Shown here: piece after piece, positions 9,600 to 21,440 of the stretch
Layout of the letters: the number at the start of each line of letters is the position of its first letter
How positions within the stretch are numbered: position 1 is the stretch's first letter
NCBI GenBank assembly: GCA_024195265.1
Contig: JAJLRJ010000001.1
Span: forward strand, 52,036,672-52,100,671
DNA: 64,000 nt
DNA from: Dendrophyllia cribrosa
Lineage: Eukaryota > Cnidaria > Anthozoa > Scleractinia > Dendrophylliidae
Direction of reading: 5' to 3'
Notes under the pieces: generated by a model
Told to the model about the DNA's origin: nothing
The model's database searches: none
What the model saw: only the letters and a program-made list of their open reading frames with translations
Position numbers and translations under genes: made by a program

Positions 9600-12500
9600 T
9601 TAGGAAGAAAGTGGCAGTGAAAAAAGAAGTACGTGAGTAGTGTTAAGTTTTCGCGCTCTGCTGCTTGAAAAAGCTAAATGTTTAGTCTATATGCTACACT
9701 ATTGCCTTGCGATACCTTACGACTTTGATGTAAAAAAAAAGAGGGAACAGTAGAAGGTAACTTAACACTTCTATACTAAGACTGAAACTACCCGGAAAAG
9801 TATCCGATGAAAAACGAAGATTCCATGAAAACGATTCCCGATACTATTGAATTAGATTTCATCAATCGAACATGTTTTCGTGTTTTCGCAACGCTTCTCT
9901 ATAAACGTGATAGTTGTAACGTTGTGGCTTTGTACAGCAACAAACGGGTCTTGTAAGCATAAACAAACGATACTTTTAATCCATAAGTCGGTTCACTCAA
10001 GACTCCTGTACAAGATCGCGAGCACATGTAAAATCTGGCATCCTATTAGATAACAACTATCACGTGACGTTACAATAGTAATCGACAAATAACTTGAATC
10101 TTTTCACAAATAAGTAAAAATAGGTACTAACGTCTTCTTTTCCAAAGAAGCTATGTAAAAAAATTTTTAATCAACGAAACTCGATGGAATAGAATTGTTA
10201 GATGGGAGACTTATTCTATGGGTTTGGATGTAATCTCAGTCGATTCTCATCAGTCGGATGCCTATATTTTTGGGCAGTTTCAATCTTAGTAACGAAATGT
10301 TATTTCCATTCTGCCATTCTGCTATTGCCTTTTGTCCTGATAAGACTACACATGTTCTTTTACGTAGAAATCACACGTTCTTCTCGTCAACTGTATGTAG
10401 CATAAAAATCATAGTCTAAATATTTAGCTTTCCCATACTGACTAACAGGAAACCAAAACAATAGACAGTACTCGCTGCTCTTCCACCGTCACTTTATTTT
10501 TTTTTCTCGTTCCCTTTTTAACCTTTTCTTCACGATCCACAATACTGTTGTATTGTTGATATTGTCTTTGTGGAACCCGCAACACACACACACACAGAGA
10601 AAAAAAAAACCGGCTGCTCTCCGTGCAAATTTGTCGGGAAAAAAGGACACGATTTTATCTATTTTAAGCAATTTCGCATATACGTCATTCCTCATATTTA
10701 TGGATTCCGCGTACGTAGTGGTCACGGAATAGAAGGGCGCTTTAAATTTTTCGTCGTAGGATGCAAACCATTTCATTTATGTTGAATTTTAAACCCTTTC
10801 CATAACATACACAACTAACTAACCGTTTCCACGCAGCGAAGCTTTAGTTTATAAATCTAAACGGAAATTTAAATATTGCCACCACTGAATATAGAGGGTC
10901 TGAGGATATCCTTCAAATTCAACTTTTAGGATTATTTTACCGAAAACTAAAAACAGTAATTTTAAAGGTCTTATCGACTGTTGCGACCGACCAGGAACTA
11001 AAACGCCACGAAACGCAGGTTGCCGAATCAAAAGATATTCTGTTTATTCGCTGCTGCCATGATGCTGGTTTCTCTGCAATGCAAATGCGAGTCCGGGTAA
11101 ATTTTCACCACAACTGAATTATTCAGCAAAGTGTAACGGTTGAAAGCGGCACCTTGAAAAACAACTTCAATGTCAGTTTTTCTGGTTTTATAGACCATCT
11201 GGAGTCTATAAAGATAACTTTCTGTTACGAAGCAATTTTGAGAAAAGCAGCCTTCGCGGCAATGGGAACGAAACTCCGCTTAATATGAACATATATTAAA
11301 ACTGGACTGATCTGAAAAAGTTTTCGGCGCTGCTACTCGGTTTCGTATGTAGTTCCCGCTTTCTCAACTGATCTTATAATATTTAGAAAATGTTTGACTT
11401 TCAACGTTCAGATCAAAGTAAGTAAAAGAAGTCCAAGAATACAATTGGTATTTATACGGGTAGCCTTTAACGCTTTGGGGAAATTGTTTGTTTAAATTTG
11501 CAATTGTCGTTTGTGGGAACTTATTTGTTTTAAACAAGTTTGTCTGTTCAAAGTTAGCAGGTTATATTATAAACTTGCACGCACGAGAATAAGGTTGAAT
11601 ATGTTCTACTTCTAAAGTTAATTGGAATTATCAGACTTACCTTGTAGAAATGGAACCTTAAGAATGTAGCCTAAGCCTTAAGCCTTAGCCTTAAGGATGT
11701 AGTTTAAACCAGCTAAAACATGTTATTCAAAATATAGTCATCAGCACTTAATTTGAGTTCCTGTTTCGCACGCTAAACAAACCAATAAAAACGTTGGAAG
11801 GTTTTAATGGCAATTTGGTGGTAAAACTTGACAGTTAAACGTCAAGCGTCTTTTTTCATTGCGTATTTATAGACCATGCTGGTGACACTACTTAATTAAA
11901 AACTACTTATTTCGATAGTTGGTGTCATTATATTTCTGACATTTTATCATATACTCTACGGCGTCTTTATTACAGCTGGCTGATAATAAGTTCTTCCTGT
12001 CCACATTGTAAATATTATTTTCTTTTTCCGTAGATAAACTTCAGCCATTTCATGTTCTACTGAGGCAAAAATAAAGCAATTTCTCTAAGTTTATATTTCA
12101 AACCTTTTTTAAGCTATTTTGAAAAAAATAGCTCATTAGCAGGCGCAAAGGTTGGTTTGTGATGTTAGTATGTTTGTTAGTTTGTTTGTTTGTTTGTTTG
12201 TATGTATGTCTTGGGTTATGTCACACCAATCAGATTGCCTCTTGTATGTACACCGTGTACTATGTCGCTTCTAAAATGGTATTACTGAAGGTCAAAGAAG
12301 GGCACTTGACATGAATTGAAAATCAGCCATCTTGAATCTCCGCGATTGTTGCCGCAAACACTAAAAGTGTAAAGTTTTGAAAATTTGTTGCTTGGGAACT
12401 GTTCTCTAATCCCGACTGGCTTGCTAACCTGGCAATATAAAGGACATTTATTCGGAAATACCGCCTATAATGTGCCCTATGCATGAATGGTAGAATGGTC

Positions 12501-13870
12501 TGCGGGGGATGAGACGTCCAAAAAATGTGGACTGCGGTTACGTTCATAGGTGAGCTTATACTGAAGTATGAGTATCGTTTTATTGCAAAAACGGCAAGCC
12601 GATTTCAAATAATATGATGCGGAACATGAATTGTATGTTTCAAGCCTGGGTTTCAAGAGATTACTATTTAAAATTGGATTTTTTTTGTCAGACACGCTGT
12701 CTGCACGTGAAAATGTTGAACTTTGTCCTAAAAGAAACTTGTCCGTGATGCATGGAGTTCAACAGAGAAAATGTAATGCAATTAATCTACAATTTACAGT
12801 ATGTAAAACGTTTATCTTTCTTTGAATTAATGTGAGCTGATGTGTAGGTTATTAATTGTATGCCTCAAGCGATTACTATAAGCGAGAAGCGACTGTATTT
12901 TGTATGAGCAGTCACGTTGTGTGCACGTGCAAATATTGAACTTTGTCCTTATAGAAACTGGTACGTGATGAAATTCAACATGTTTTCGAGAAAACGTAAT
13001 GTAATTAATTTATATGGTGCGTTAAAAAACGCCTGTTTAAAAAATATTAGTTGCAATTTACTAGGAAACAAGCAAAATTCATTTTGGATGCGCTAAGTTT
13101 CTGCTGGTCGACATTACAGGAATAGGTGTTTGGTTCCAAATGTTAACCTCAACAATGTTCGTGTAAGTAATTCAATTAGCTTGTGGTTTTGAGTCGAAAA
13201 CAATTTAATCTAATTAGTTCTGTTTCTATTTGCACGACTTTTTTGTGGAGAATAAAAACAGTTGTTTAAATAATATTAGTTCCAATTTACTAGGAGACTA
13301 CTTATATTCATTTTTCATGCGTTTAGTTTCTGTGAAAGACTTTTCTGGTTGACATTACAGAAACAGGTGGTTCAAAGAATTTTCGTGTCACTAATTTCAT
13401 TAGCTTGTGGTTTGGAGTTGAAAACAATTTAATTTAATTAGTTTGCGTCTTCCAGGCCAAAGGAACCTTTTCCACGTGTCTTTTGTGAATAATAAAAGAA
13501 ACCTTTAAAAAACGGCTAGATACAAATTTCCAGGAAATAATAAGCCTTCAATTTGGATGCATCAAATTTATGTGCAGGACTTTTCTGGTTGACATTTAAT
13601 TTAATACACTCATTACTGAAACAAGTTGCTCATTTCACTGGGACCGTAGTTTCGTCAAAAAATAACTCCGGAAATCCCGTGAAAAAAAGCTAGCCGAGAA
13701 ACGGGACCCAGTTGGTTATCTCGGTATTTTTTGGGTAGTGGGCGGGCCGGAGGATTTGAAAAACGTATATCTGCAAGCGGTTATTTGTGCGAGTTAACTT
13801 CCGCTGTTTTGTTACTTTCACCATTCCATATCATTTAGGTAATTTTCAAAATAGCTCATGCACGCAATGC
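9600..13870. repeat. Noncoding block shared by U1, U2 and part of U3
   Basis: I find no recognisable gene. The block is practically identical to 21441-25711 of U2 (I noticed one substitution, near 13510 versus 25350), and its first half matches 35288-37790 of U3 with more differences. It holds a short CA run, a TTTG run near 12180 and diverged internal repeats of a TTGTGG(T)TT...GAAAACAATTTAAT type at 13180-13440. Several 60-100-residue ORFs recur between copies, but the U3 versions are frameshifted, so they are not maintained as proteins. Confidence 0.6.
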
Positions 13871-14175
13871 GTGCCTATGTTTATATATTGCAGATTTAAA
13901 TAGAACAATGTCACGTAACGCTGCCGCAACAAAAAAGTCTTTATTTCTCTAGGATGAAACTTAGCCGCCAATACACAGGACAGAACCAGAAGAGCTCGCG
14001 ACGGTGTGAGCGGTTCTCGTTTACCTCCAATTTGGAATCTTATGATTTCAAAAAAGAACGCGGTTGGTGTAAAAGAAAAGCAACTGATTGTATATTGATC
14101 CTCGCCTCCTGATTGATCATCGCAGTGTGCTATCAACTTATTAAAGCAGATGAAAAAGCAACCTGAAAAAATTCG

Positions 14176-14246
14176 GGTTTAAACGGGATTCGAACCCATG
14201 ACCTTGCGATACCAGTGCAACGCTTTACCGACTGAGCTACCACGAT
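14176..14246 (-). pseudogene. tRNA-like sequence, inward half of divergent pair (U1)
   Basis: On the minus strand the sequence has a tRNA A box (TAGCTCAGTCGGTAAAGC) and B box (GGGTTCGAATCCC) at normal spacing. The 5' and 3' acceptor strands do not pair, so it is not a working tRNA. The possible anticodon loop reads GGT or TGG depending on folding. It faces the plus-strand tRNA-like sequence at 14496 across a 250-bp palindromic spacer, so Pol III transcription would run outward from both. Probably a tRNA-derived SINE copy. Confidence 0.6.
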
Positions 14247-14249
14247 ATC

Positions 14250-14490
14250 CGAAAGTCAATTGTGAGTTCGTGGTATACCTGGTTTATTTTTTAGTGAAAT
14301 ACATAAATATGAAAAAAACGACAATCATTTATGTGAATTGCGGATGAAACATGAGTGAAATTTGATCCTCGCATATCTATCCCTATTTCACTCATGTTTC
14401 ATCCGCAGTTCACACATGATTTTCATACATTCATATTCATGTATTTCACTATCATCGGGTATATCACGAACTCACAATTGACTATCTATC
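14250..14490. repeat. Palindromic spacer between divergent tRNA-like sequences
   Basis: The centre is symmetrical: ATGAAACATGAGTGAAAT at about 14344 reads back as ATTTCACTCATGTTTCAT at about 14384-14401. Outer parts (GTCAATTGTGAGTTCGTG and CACGAACTCACAATTGAC) also pair. With the flanking tRNA-like sequences the whole inverted repeat is about 400 bp. Copies occur at 27988-28227 and 38162-38400. Confidence 0.75.
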
Positions 14491-14495
14491 CAGGT

Positions 14496-14568
14496 GGCTT
14501 GGTAGCTCAGTAGATAGAGCGACCGGTATCGCAATGCAAGATCATGGGTTCGAATACCGTTCAAGCCT
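14496..14568 (+). pseudogene. tRNA-like sequence, plus-strand half of divergent pair (U1)
   Basis: Acceptor GGCTTGG (14496-14502) pairs over all 7 bp, with one G-T pair, with TCAAGCC (14561-14567). The D arm GCTC...GAGC and a B box GGTTCGAATACC are present. The anticodon stem is disturbed in this copy, whereas the U3 copy at 38406 keeps a TTGCG/CGCAA stem. A TGAACTTTTTTCA hairpin with a T run follows, which may end Pol III transcription or be part of the SINE body. Confidence 0.6.
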
Positions 14569-16235
14569 GAACTTTTTTCAGGTTGCCGCTTTTTCTGCGC
14601 TCTCTGCGATCCGCAGTTCACATAAATGATTTTCATATATTCATATTCATGATTGTATGTTGAAGCTCAGGAAATTAACAAAAAAATATATACCGTGTGG
14701 CACTAAATTTTTGCGGGTTCTAATTTTTGCGGAGTTTTTCACGATCCGCAAAAAAATAGTTCCCGCAAAAATGTTCTCCGCAAAAATTTACCCCACTGTC
14801 GAAATTACATACAAACATCACTTTTTACGTATTGTAAAATCGTGTCGGTGCCCATTAATATAAAACTTCTCTTTCGTTCAGATATAATTATAATAGAATG
14901 ACACTGATAAACGTGTTTCACATCTGCATGTTGCAATTGTTTCACCTGTATTTCGAACCGCAAAAACTAATTCCCAGCGCCAAAACACAGTCTTTCCGAA
15001 TTGCAAAAATTAGTTCGCGCAAAACACAAAAAATTGCCCATACGCAAAATTAAACTTCCGCAAAAATTTAGTGCCACATGGTATTTTAAAGTATTTTTTA
15101 TTACAAGATTTCTTTTATTTTGAAGCATATCTATATATTTTTATTGCGACCAACGCTTAAAAAAATCCACTCCTCTAGTACATTACTTTCGTCTGTTGAT
15201 TCATGCAGAATAATGTCGAAAACTAAACGTGCATAATTTCGCATTCTAAACACGTATTGCAACAAATTCGGTGGCTTTTATCTTCCTTGTACTGAAATTA
15301 CAAGCGATTACTGGGTTAATACTCGTTATATCCTCCCCGATTACGAAAAATAGCGCACAGGCTCCTCTTACTTTCGGATCGAAACGATTTAAATCTTTGG
15401 GCAAACATGGTTAGGTGGACAATTTCCAAAATTTTAGTTAAAGCGTAAAGGATTTGTTGTTAACAAATTTGGTTTTGTTTTTATGAAAAGACAGTTAAAT
15501 TCACATTCGAAAGCTTCAAACTAGTTAGAACGTACTCTTTCATTTAATGTCTTTACATGTGAAACGGTGTTCTTAAAAACAAAATTAACCAATGATAAAT
15601 CAAAGGCTCCTATGAGCCAACCCGTGAATACCAAACGCTCTAAATAAAAGATTCTGCACACCTTCTGACCCTCCCCTCTTTAACGGCGTTTTGATCCACC
15701 AACCTCCACCCCCTGCGTCCAACTCCCCACCCTCCCCTCCTTGCAGCGCCGTCCCCATGGGTAAGGCAGGTGACCATTACAAATCGCGGCCCTAGTTTTC
15801 ACCGACCGTCCCCTCTCATTGGCGTTTTGCTTGACCGACCCCCACACACTGCGTCCAAATCCCCGTCCTCCCCTCCCTTCAACCCCGTCCTCATGGGTAA
15901 GGTAAGTGACCATTACATAACTAAGTAACATTCTAAGATATCCAAAAGCCTCCATTGGTTTCCACATCGAATGAACCACTTCTCTCATTTAAATACCCTC
16001 CAGTCAAACACCCATGGCCATTTAATACACTTTCATTTTCAGTAAAATGAAAGTGTATTAAATGCCTCGGGGGTTCATGGGGGACCGTGCAGTTATTTGA
16101 CGAAAAAAAAACCAACATTTTCTAGGTGCCTAGCGCCTGATTTACCTTTCAGCCTAAAATGCATCGGGGGTTTCATGGGGAGGGAATTTGTATTCAGACC
16201 ATGCAGTTATTTGACGAATAAAATATTTTCTAGTT

Positions 16236-16919
16236 CTCAGGTATATTAAGGCATGGGTCAACAGTTATTGTCAAAAAAAGGTAGGGGGTGGTCTATCTTT
16301 GGAGGCTTTAACCATAAAAACATAAAACTTTGGAATACTGAAGAGTTTGCAAATGCAGTAATTTTAGCATATAGAAGATATGCAAATTAGTTCACGTGAC
16401 TTGATACGGCCACAAAAACCAAAATCAAAGATGGGAACAGTTTATGACAACCGTAAATGAACTTCACTACTACCAGATAAGTCCTAAGAAGAGCAACAAA
16501 AGATTTGTGCTTGGCAATTGTTGAATATTTCATTACGTTTGAAAATAAACGGTACTTTGTACTAGTGCCCAGTCCCCCGTAACAGTTATTTCTTTTTTCC
16601 TGCCTTTCTTTTAAATTATCTTAAAGTTGCCAAGCACAGAAATTATGTACCTTGTGGCCTTCAAATCATAAAGCTGATGGCAGACTCCAGGAAATAGTAA
16701 AAAGTGTTCCCATTTTGTGTATAAGATTTTTCAGCTAAAAATAGCCCTGACAAGTCACGTGATTTAATTTCCATATTTTCTGCTTACAAAAATGACCACA
16801 TTTGCAAACTGTTTGTTCTGCCAAAGTTTTTCGTTCTTATGAATAAAGACTCAAAAGATAGACCACCCCCTCACTTTTTGTGTGAAATGGCAGGAGACCC
16901 ATGCCTTAATTTACTTGAG
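16236..16919. mobile_element. MITE, 684 bp, interrupting the minisatellite (U2)
   Basis: Ends CTCAGGTATATTAAGGCATG and (reverse complement) CTCAAGTAAATTAAGGCATG form terminal inverted repeats, which continue into GGGGGTGGTCTATCTTT. It splits a 108-bp repeat unit after TTTTCTAGTT; the repeat resumes as TTGCC, compatible with a 2-bp TT duplication. No ORF of note. The same insertion is at 29973-30656 in U3 and absent from U1 and U4. Confidence 0.75.
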
Positions 16920-17783
16920 TTGCCAAGCGCCTGATTTACCTTTCAGCCTAAAATGGCTCGGGGGGTTCATGGGGAGGGAATTTGTATTCAGACCATGCAG
17001 TTATTTGACGAATAAAATATTTTCTAGTTGCCTAGCGCCTGATTTACCTTTCAGCCTAAAATGCATCGGGGGGTTCATGGGGAGGGAATTTGTATTCAGA
17101 CCATGCAGTTATTTGACGAATAAAATATTTTCTAGTTGCCTAGCGCCTGATTTACCTTTCAGCCTAAAATGGCTCGGGGGGTTCATGGGGAGGGAATTTG
17201 TATTCAGACCATGCAGTTATTTGACGAATAAAATATTTTCTAGTTGCCTAGCGCCTGATTTACCTTTCAGCCTAAAATGCATCGGGGGGTTCATGGGAAG
17301 GGAATTTGTATTCAGACCATGCAGTTATTTGACGAATAAAATATTTTCTAGTTGCCTAGCGCCTGATTTACCTTTCAGCCTAAAATGGCTCGGGGGGTTC
17401 ATGGGGAGGGAATTGGTATTCAGACCATGCAGTTATTTGACGAATAAAATATTTTCTAGTTGCCTAGCGCCTGATTTACCTTTCAGCCTAAAATGGCTCG
17501 GGGGGTTCATGGGGAGGGAATTTGTATTCAGACCATGCAGTTATTTGACGAATAAAATATTTTCTAGTTGCCTAGCGCCTGATTTACCTTTCAGCCTAAA
17601 ATGGCTCGGGGGGTTCATGGGGAGGGAATTTGTATTCAGACCATGCAGTTATTTGATGAATAAAATATTTTCTAGGTGCCTAGCGCCTGATTTACCTTTT
17701 AGCCTAAAATGGCTCGGGGGGTTCATGGGGAGGGAATTTGTATTCAGACCATGCAGTTATTTGACGAATATAACATTTTCTAG
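16920..17783 (+). repeat. Minisatellite, 8 x 108 bp (U2)
   Basis: Exactly eight 108-bp units (864 bp). Because 108 is divisible by 3, one plus-strand frame stays open throughout, giving 36-residue repeats containing FRPCSYLT and LAPDLPFSLK. Units differ mainly at GGCTCGGG versus GCATCGGG (Trp-Leu versus Cys-Ile); the order here is W C W C W W W W. The open frame has no upstream ATG or signal peptide and begins only with an alternative codon, so I treat it as a repeat and not a proven gene. Confidence 0.9.
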
Positions 17784-18155
17784 GTGCCTGGTTTACCTTT
17801 TGGCCTTGATGTTTTGAATTAATCTTACCTCAAGGCAACTAAGTTTACAATAAATTCGGCCCTTTGCGTTTCTTTGAAGAAATGAAGTATCCTAGTTTTA
17901 TAATTTACTCGAAGTAGCTTGTGCTAGCCATGACACCTGTCAATCGACAAAGCATATAGCCCATGCACGCCATCCAAACTGTAGCCAGACTGCAGATAGT
18001 GAAATTTCATATTGAGGAAAATGTGTGCGTATTGCACTTAAAGATACACAAAACAGGAATTGTTAAAACAGACAAAGAAAAGGAGGAGGCAAATTAAGCA
18101 GATAGTGCAAATTCAGGTATATTTTACGGTTATAAGGTTGAAATACTCTAAATTA

Positions 18156-18452
18156 CATACAGCTATTTCAATTTAGGTTGTTGGATGATTGCTTCAAGCG
18201 TACGCAACGACCGCAAGGTACTTTGGGATTTTTATGAATATGACAAAAGCAAATTAGAATGCCTCGTCCATACAGCGAAGGCAAACATTTATGGTGCTAA
18301 CATCCACCTCACTCATCGCACTTACAAACGCAAAAAAAAAAAAAAACGCGAACTTCAGCTAAGACCAATTTACAACTACCCATAGCAACTTGCGGTCTCG
18401 TTGCGTACGCTTGAAGCTCTCGTCCGACAACCTAAATTGAAATAGCTGTATG
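18156..18452. mobile_element. Palindromic MITE, U2 copy
   Basis: Same element as 7301-7637, shorter because it lacks the 41-bp internal addition of the U1 copy. Its interior has an A run near 18331-18345. Confidence 0.75.
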
Positions 18453-18893
18453 TCGCCATGACATTTTCCGAGCTATACCGTACCTACAACAAAAAAAAAC
18501 TAATATAAGAAGCATATTGGTCGAAGGACCAATACAAGACAACAGTCACAAACGAGTATATTTAATATGTAAACTAGTTTTTTCTTTATTTATTTTTACT
18601 TTCATCTTTTCTCTATAATTTTATTATTAGGCTGTGACGTCATTTTACTTTATAAGGGAAAGAGAACACGCAAACTATCCCAGCGAATTACACAGTAGAT
18701 TGCCGCGTATTACACCTTAGCATCCCATACGCAAATATAAACTAATATAAGAAGGAAAATTGGTCGAGAAAACGAATAATTATATTTTTAACTATTTTAT
18801 TCACTTTATTTATTTGTCCTTTTTTCATCTATAATATTATTTTCATCATTTAGTTGTTATTCGTATTTGTTACTTGTCTTCAGTTTAATTAAT

Positions 18894-20006
18894 TTATTTA
18901 CTCGTTTTAAATGCACGTGGATTCCGGGTAAGTTCCAGGTCAGGTTCCTCGTTAATATTGCAGACACCCCGCCGCCGATTAACTGGTTGAATTTGTGGAA
19001 CTCTGTTCCTGCGACAGCGGCACAGAAGAACGTCTCTAAAGCCCTTGCGAAAGTTACTGTTAAATATCACGTAAATGGCGGGATTTATCGCGCTGTTTGC
19101 ATGACCCAAAAAGTAGCCCATGAATTGAAGAGTGGCGGGAGGTCCGCAAGGAATGTTTTCCAAACCAAAGAATATAATAAACTGGGAAATGTACAATGGA
19201 AGCCAGCAAATCACAAAAAGAATCACAACTACCAGTAACATTTTTAGAACTTTCTTCTTGGACTTCTTTGCGCGGAGTTGGTTCTCGGCCGTTTGATTAC
19301 CAGGAACTTTCCTCACCCATAGTTTGTAAACGACAAAACTGTAAAGTACAGACATTATCAGTGGTGGAACTGCATAAAACAGCACAAATAGAACAATTGT
19401 GAAGTCTTTACCGGCATCTTCCTCGAAAACCGGTGTCCAAATTTCAAAGCAGTACCTTTCCTGTGTATTCTGATCTACTTCATACACGACCATTTTCTGC
19501 GCGTAGAGAAACGGCCAGTTGACTGCGATTCCTACGATCCAGACGGCCGCGATCATGCCATATGCTATGTTGAAAGTGATATAGCGTTTTAGGGGGTGCA
19601 TGATCGCCAGGAAACGGTCAACAGCGATTGCTGTCAAACTCAACACTGAGCTTGCGATAGAGAGAGCTTGGCTGAAAGGGATGATCTTGCATAAAAAATC
19701 TGCCAATACGCCATCAAACAAATCGATACGACGGGTCGCGTACCATTTAATGGTTAACGGCATGTTGAATGCAGTAATAAGGAGGTCGGCCACTGCCATA
19801 TTGACTATAAGATAATTTGTGACAGTTCGCATTTGCCTGTTCATAATAACGACGCATATAACGAGCACGTTACCGATGAGAGAACCGAACATGATGATGA
19901 TGTAGGCGATGCACTTGAAAACTTGTTCCGTGGGTGAATCGATGTGATATTCATACTGAATAGGAGGGCTTGGAGCAGTTTCATTACTGCTTACGTTCGA
20001 GGCCAT
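18894..20006 (-). CDS. GPCR B: class A (rhodopsin-family) peptide-receptor-like GPCR
   Basis: An intact 370-residue paralogue of copy A with the same hallmarks: N-terminal sequons, Gly-Asn in TM1, AVADLL in TM2, Cys at the top of TM3, DRF, CWLP and NPAIY, and a basic Cys-rich tail identical to that of A after about residue 331. I start it at the ATG at 20006. The frame stays open 23 codons further up but has no ATG there, and the U1 copy has a stop, so the upstream part is probably intron or UTR. Substitutions against A cluster at the end of TM2 and extracellular loop 1 (for example AFNMPLTIKW against ALIMPISIKV, plus a one-residue deletion before the TM3 Cys), a region that shapes the ligand pocket in this class. 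Elsewhere the two are nearly identical. The ligand is unknown. Confidence 0.9.
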   Translation of the reverse strand: MASNVSSNETAPSPPIQYEYHIDSPTEQVFKCIAYIIIMFGSLIGNVLVICVVIMNRQMRTVTNYLIVNMAVADLLITAFNMPLTIKWYATRRIDLFDGVLADFLCKIIPFSQALSIASSVLSLTAIAVDRFLAIMHPLKRYITFNIAYGMIAAVWIVGIAVNWPFLYAQKMVVYEVDQNTQERYCFEIWTPVFEEDAGKDFTIVLFVLFYAVPPLIMSVLYSFVVYKLWVRKVPGNQTAENQLRAKKSKKKVLKMLLVVVILFVICWLPLYISQFIIFFGLENIPCGPPATLQFMGYFLGHANSAINPAIYVIFNSNFRKGFRDVLLCRCRRNRVPQIQPVNRRRGVCNINEEPDLELTRNPRAFKTSK

Positions 20007-20120
20007 TGCCTGAAGGAAGAAACGCCGACACCTTTTCAACGTCTGCTTAGGTAAATCTAGGGACGATAACGTCAAAACAATTGTTTACAACTTTGTGAGT
20101 ATATGTATAGGCTTATGATC

Positions 20121-21149
20121 ATCAAATTGGTCGATTTCCTCTAAATATTGCCATTAATCTAAGAATCCTCAACTACTTGTTATACCTTCAAAATAAACCC
20201 CAAGACTCTTTTGTTAAACAATCTTTCTTAATCTCATTAGATCTTCATTCGAATGGTAAAATTAGCTTTCACTCTAATCTTATGAAGATATCCGAATATT
20301 TTAATTTCAGAAATTTTAACCCCGATTTATTAAACACCGCTGAAGTCAAACACTGTACAAATTTAATGAAACAGAAATAAATTTCTTTGGCAACATGTAC
20401 TTCAGCATTCTCAAAAACTAGAATTTTATAAGAGTTTTAAGAATGAATATACCCCCTCAAATTATCTAGGCCTAACTAGAAGAGCATCTGATAGGAGGGT
20501 ATTAACTAAATTACGTATAAGTAATCATAAACTTATGATCGAACTGGGCAGATACAACAAAATTCCCAGAGACAAAAGGCTTTGCCCAGTTTGTGGTTCA
20601 AATCAAATCGAAGACGAAATCCATTTTCTTTTCCATTGTTCAAAATACGCAACAATAAGAGATAATTTTTACATTAAAATACAGACTTTTATACTTTTAT
20701 ACCAAATATTAGCCATTTACCTGTAATTGAATTGATCATAGACCGTATTCATAAATGGTGGCCGATTAATTATTCTTTTATATTCATGATAATCAGCCTA
20801 CCAAGCCTCGTCAGCATGGCCAAAATTCAAGAGCATTTTTGCTCTAAAATGAGGCTAGGTAGGCTGATTAGCATGAATATAAAAGAATAATAAATCCGTC
20901 GCCATTTATGAATAAGGTGTATAGAATTAATGAATTCTTCCATTTACTTTGTAAACATGCAATTAATTAAATTTATTTCATCTTGTTTTGATTCTCGAGA
21001 TAAAATTGTTACCGATGTAATTTAATTATTCCAACGTGAATATCATTATCATTTTTGTTTTCTTTCCTTTTGTTAGTTAGTTGTAAGCTTTTGCAATATT
21101 GTAAAATCTACAGTCATGCAAATAAAGCTAAATGTTGTTGTTGTTGTTG
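20121..21149 (+). mobile_element. 5'-truncated LINE (non-LTR retrotransposon), U2 copy
   Basis: The empty site survives in U1 (near 9301), where CTTATGATC is directly followed by AAAATGCTCCACG. Here 1.03 kb intervenes. It encodes the tail of a LINE ORF2 on the plus strand: a basic segment, then a Cys-Pro-x-Cys...His-x4-Cys zinc-binding module (about 20590-20650) usual near the end of such proteins. A frame break lies near 20380. It ends with AATAAA and a TTG repeat (21121-21149), a LINE-type 3' tail. Also in U3, absent from U1. Confidence 0.75.
20742..20920. mobile_element. MITE nested in the LINE (U2)
   Basis: ACCGTATTCATAAATGG at the left reads in reverse complement as CCATTTATGAATAAGGTG at the right, and inner parts (CAGCCTACCAAGCCTC and GAGGCTAGGTAGGCTG) pair too. 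It inserted after the LINE, just beyond the ORF2 stop, and was duplicated with it (34589-34767). Confidence 0.75.
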
Positions 21150-21440
21150 CTCCACGTATCGGTATATCCTAAACCGTAACCCTTTATAACGTAGCTGGAA
21201 AATTACAGTGAGGGTAAAAGGAGGGACGAATTCGCGGAATGGCATGTGGCATAACTTGCGGAATTATGGTATTATGTGGAATGGCGTTCCATATGCGAAA
21301 TGAAAAGAGCGCCTTTTCTTTGCACGAATTCGCAAGAGCAGCCGCTTTTTCAATGTTGCGGGCTCGACGATGACAATAACATCAATATGACAACAGCATC
21401 GCGGATCGTGGAAGAAGGAAAAAAAATGCCTGACTGCAGG

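Larger units (their letters stand above)
6054..15202. repeat. Tandem unit U1 (GPCR A unit)
   Basis: First of four head-to-tail units that start at the same landmark (ATGCAGAATAATGTCG). From 6054 to about 9470 U1 is visibly diverged from U2 and U3 (GPCR protein about 90% identical). From about 9600 onward it is almost base-identical to the matching part of U2. U1 lacks the LINE at 20121-21149, the 0.68-kb MITE at 16236-16919 and the 1.9-kb insertion at 25738-27623. It has only one remnant of the 108-bp minisatellite, near 6860-6930. Confidence 0.9.

Noticed and set aside
10489..10776. 95-residue minus-strand ORF repeated at 22330 and 36176
   Set aside because: The U1 and U2 copies are identical because the DNA is; the independent U3 copy has compensating frameshifts in the middle and a changed sequence, so no protein is being maintained.
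14496..14568. Functional tRNA-Thr or tRNA-Pro gene
   Set aside because: Anticodon arm distorted or loop of eight bases, no normal terminator position, and part of a repeated palindrome; tRNA-derived element is the better reading.
16920..17783. CRISPR-like array
   Set aside because: Regular 108-bp repeats with no unique spacers, in animal DNA; a minisatellite.
16882..17817. 311-residue ORF (and 347 residues at 30619-31662) as a repeat protein gene
   Set aside because: The frame is open only because the 108-bp period is divisible by three; it starts with a non-ATG codon inside a MITE end, has no signal peptide or domain, and copy number varies freely. Kept as a minisatellite.
20007..20075. 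23-residue N-terminal extension of GPCR B
   Set aside because: No ATG in it, a stop at the same place in U1, and a probable splice acceptor directly before the accepted start.
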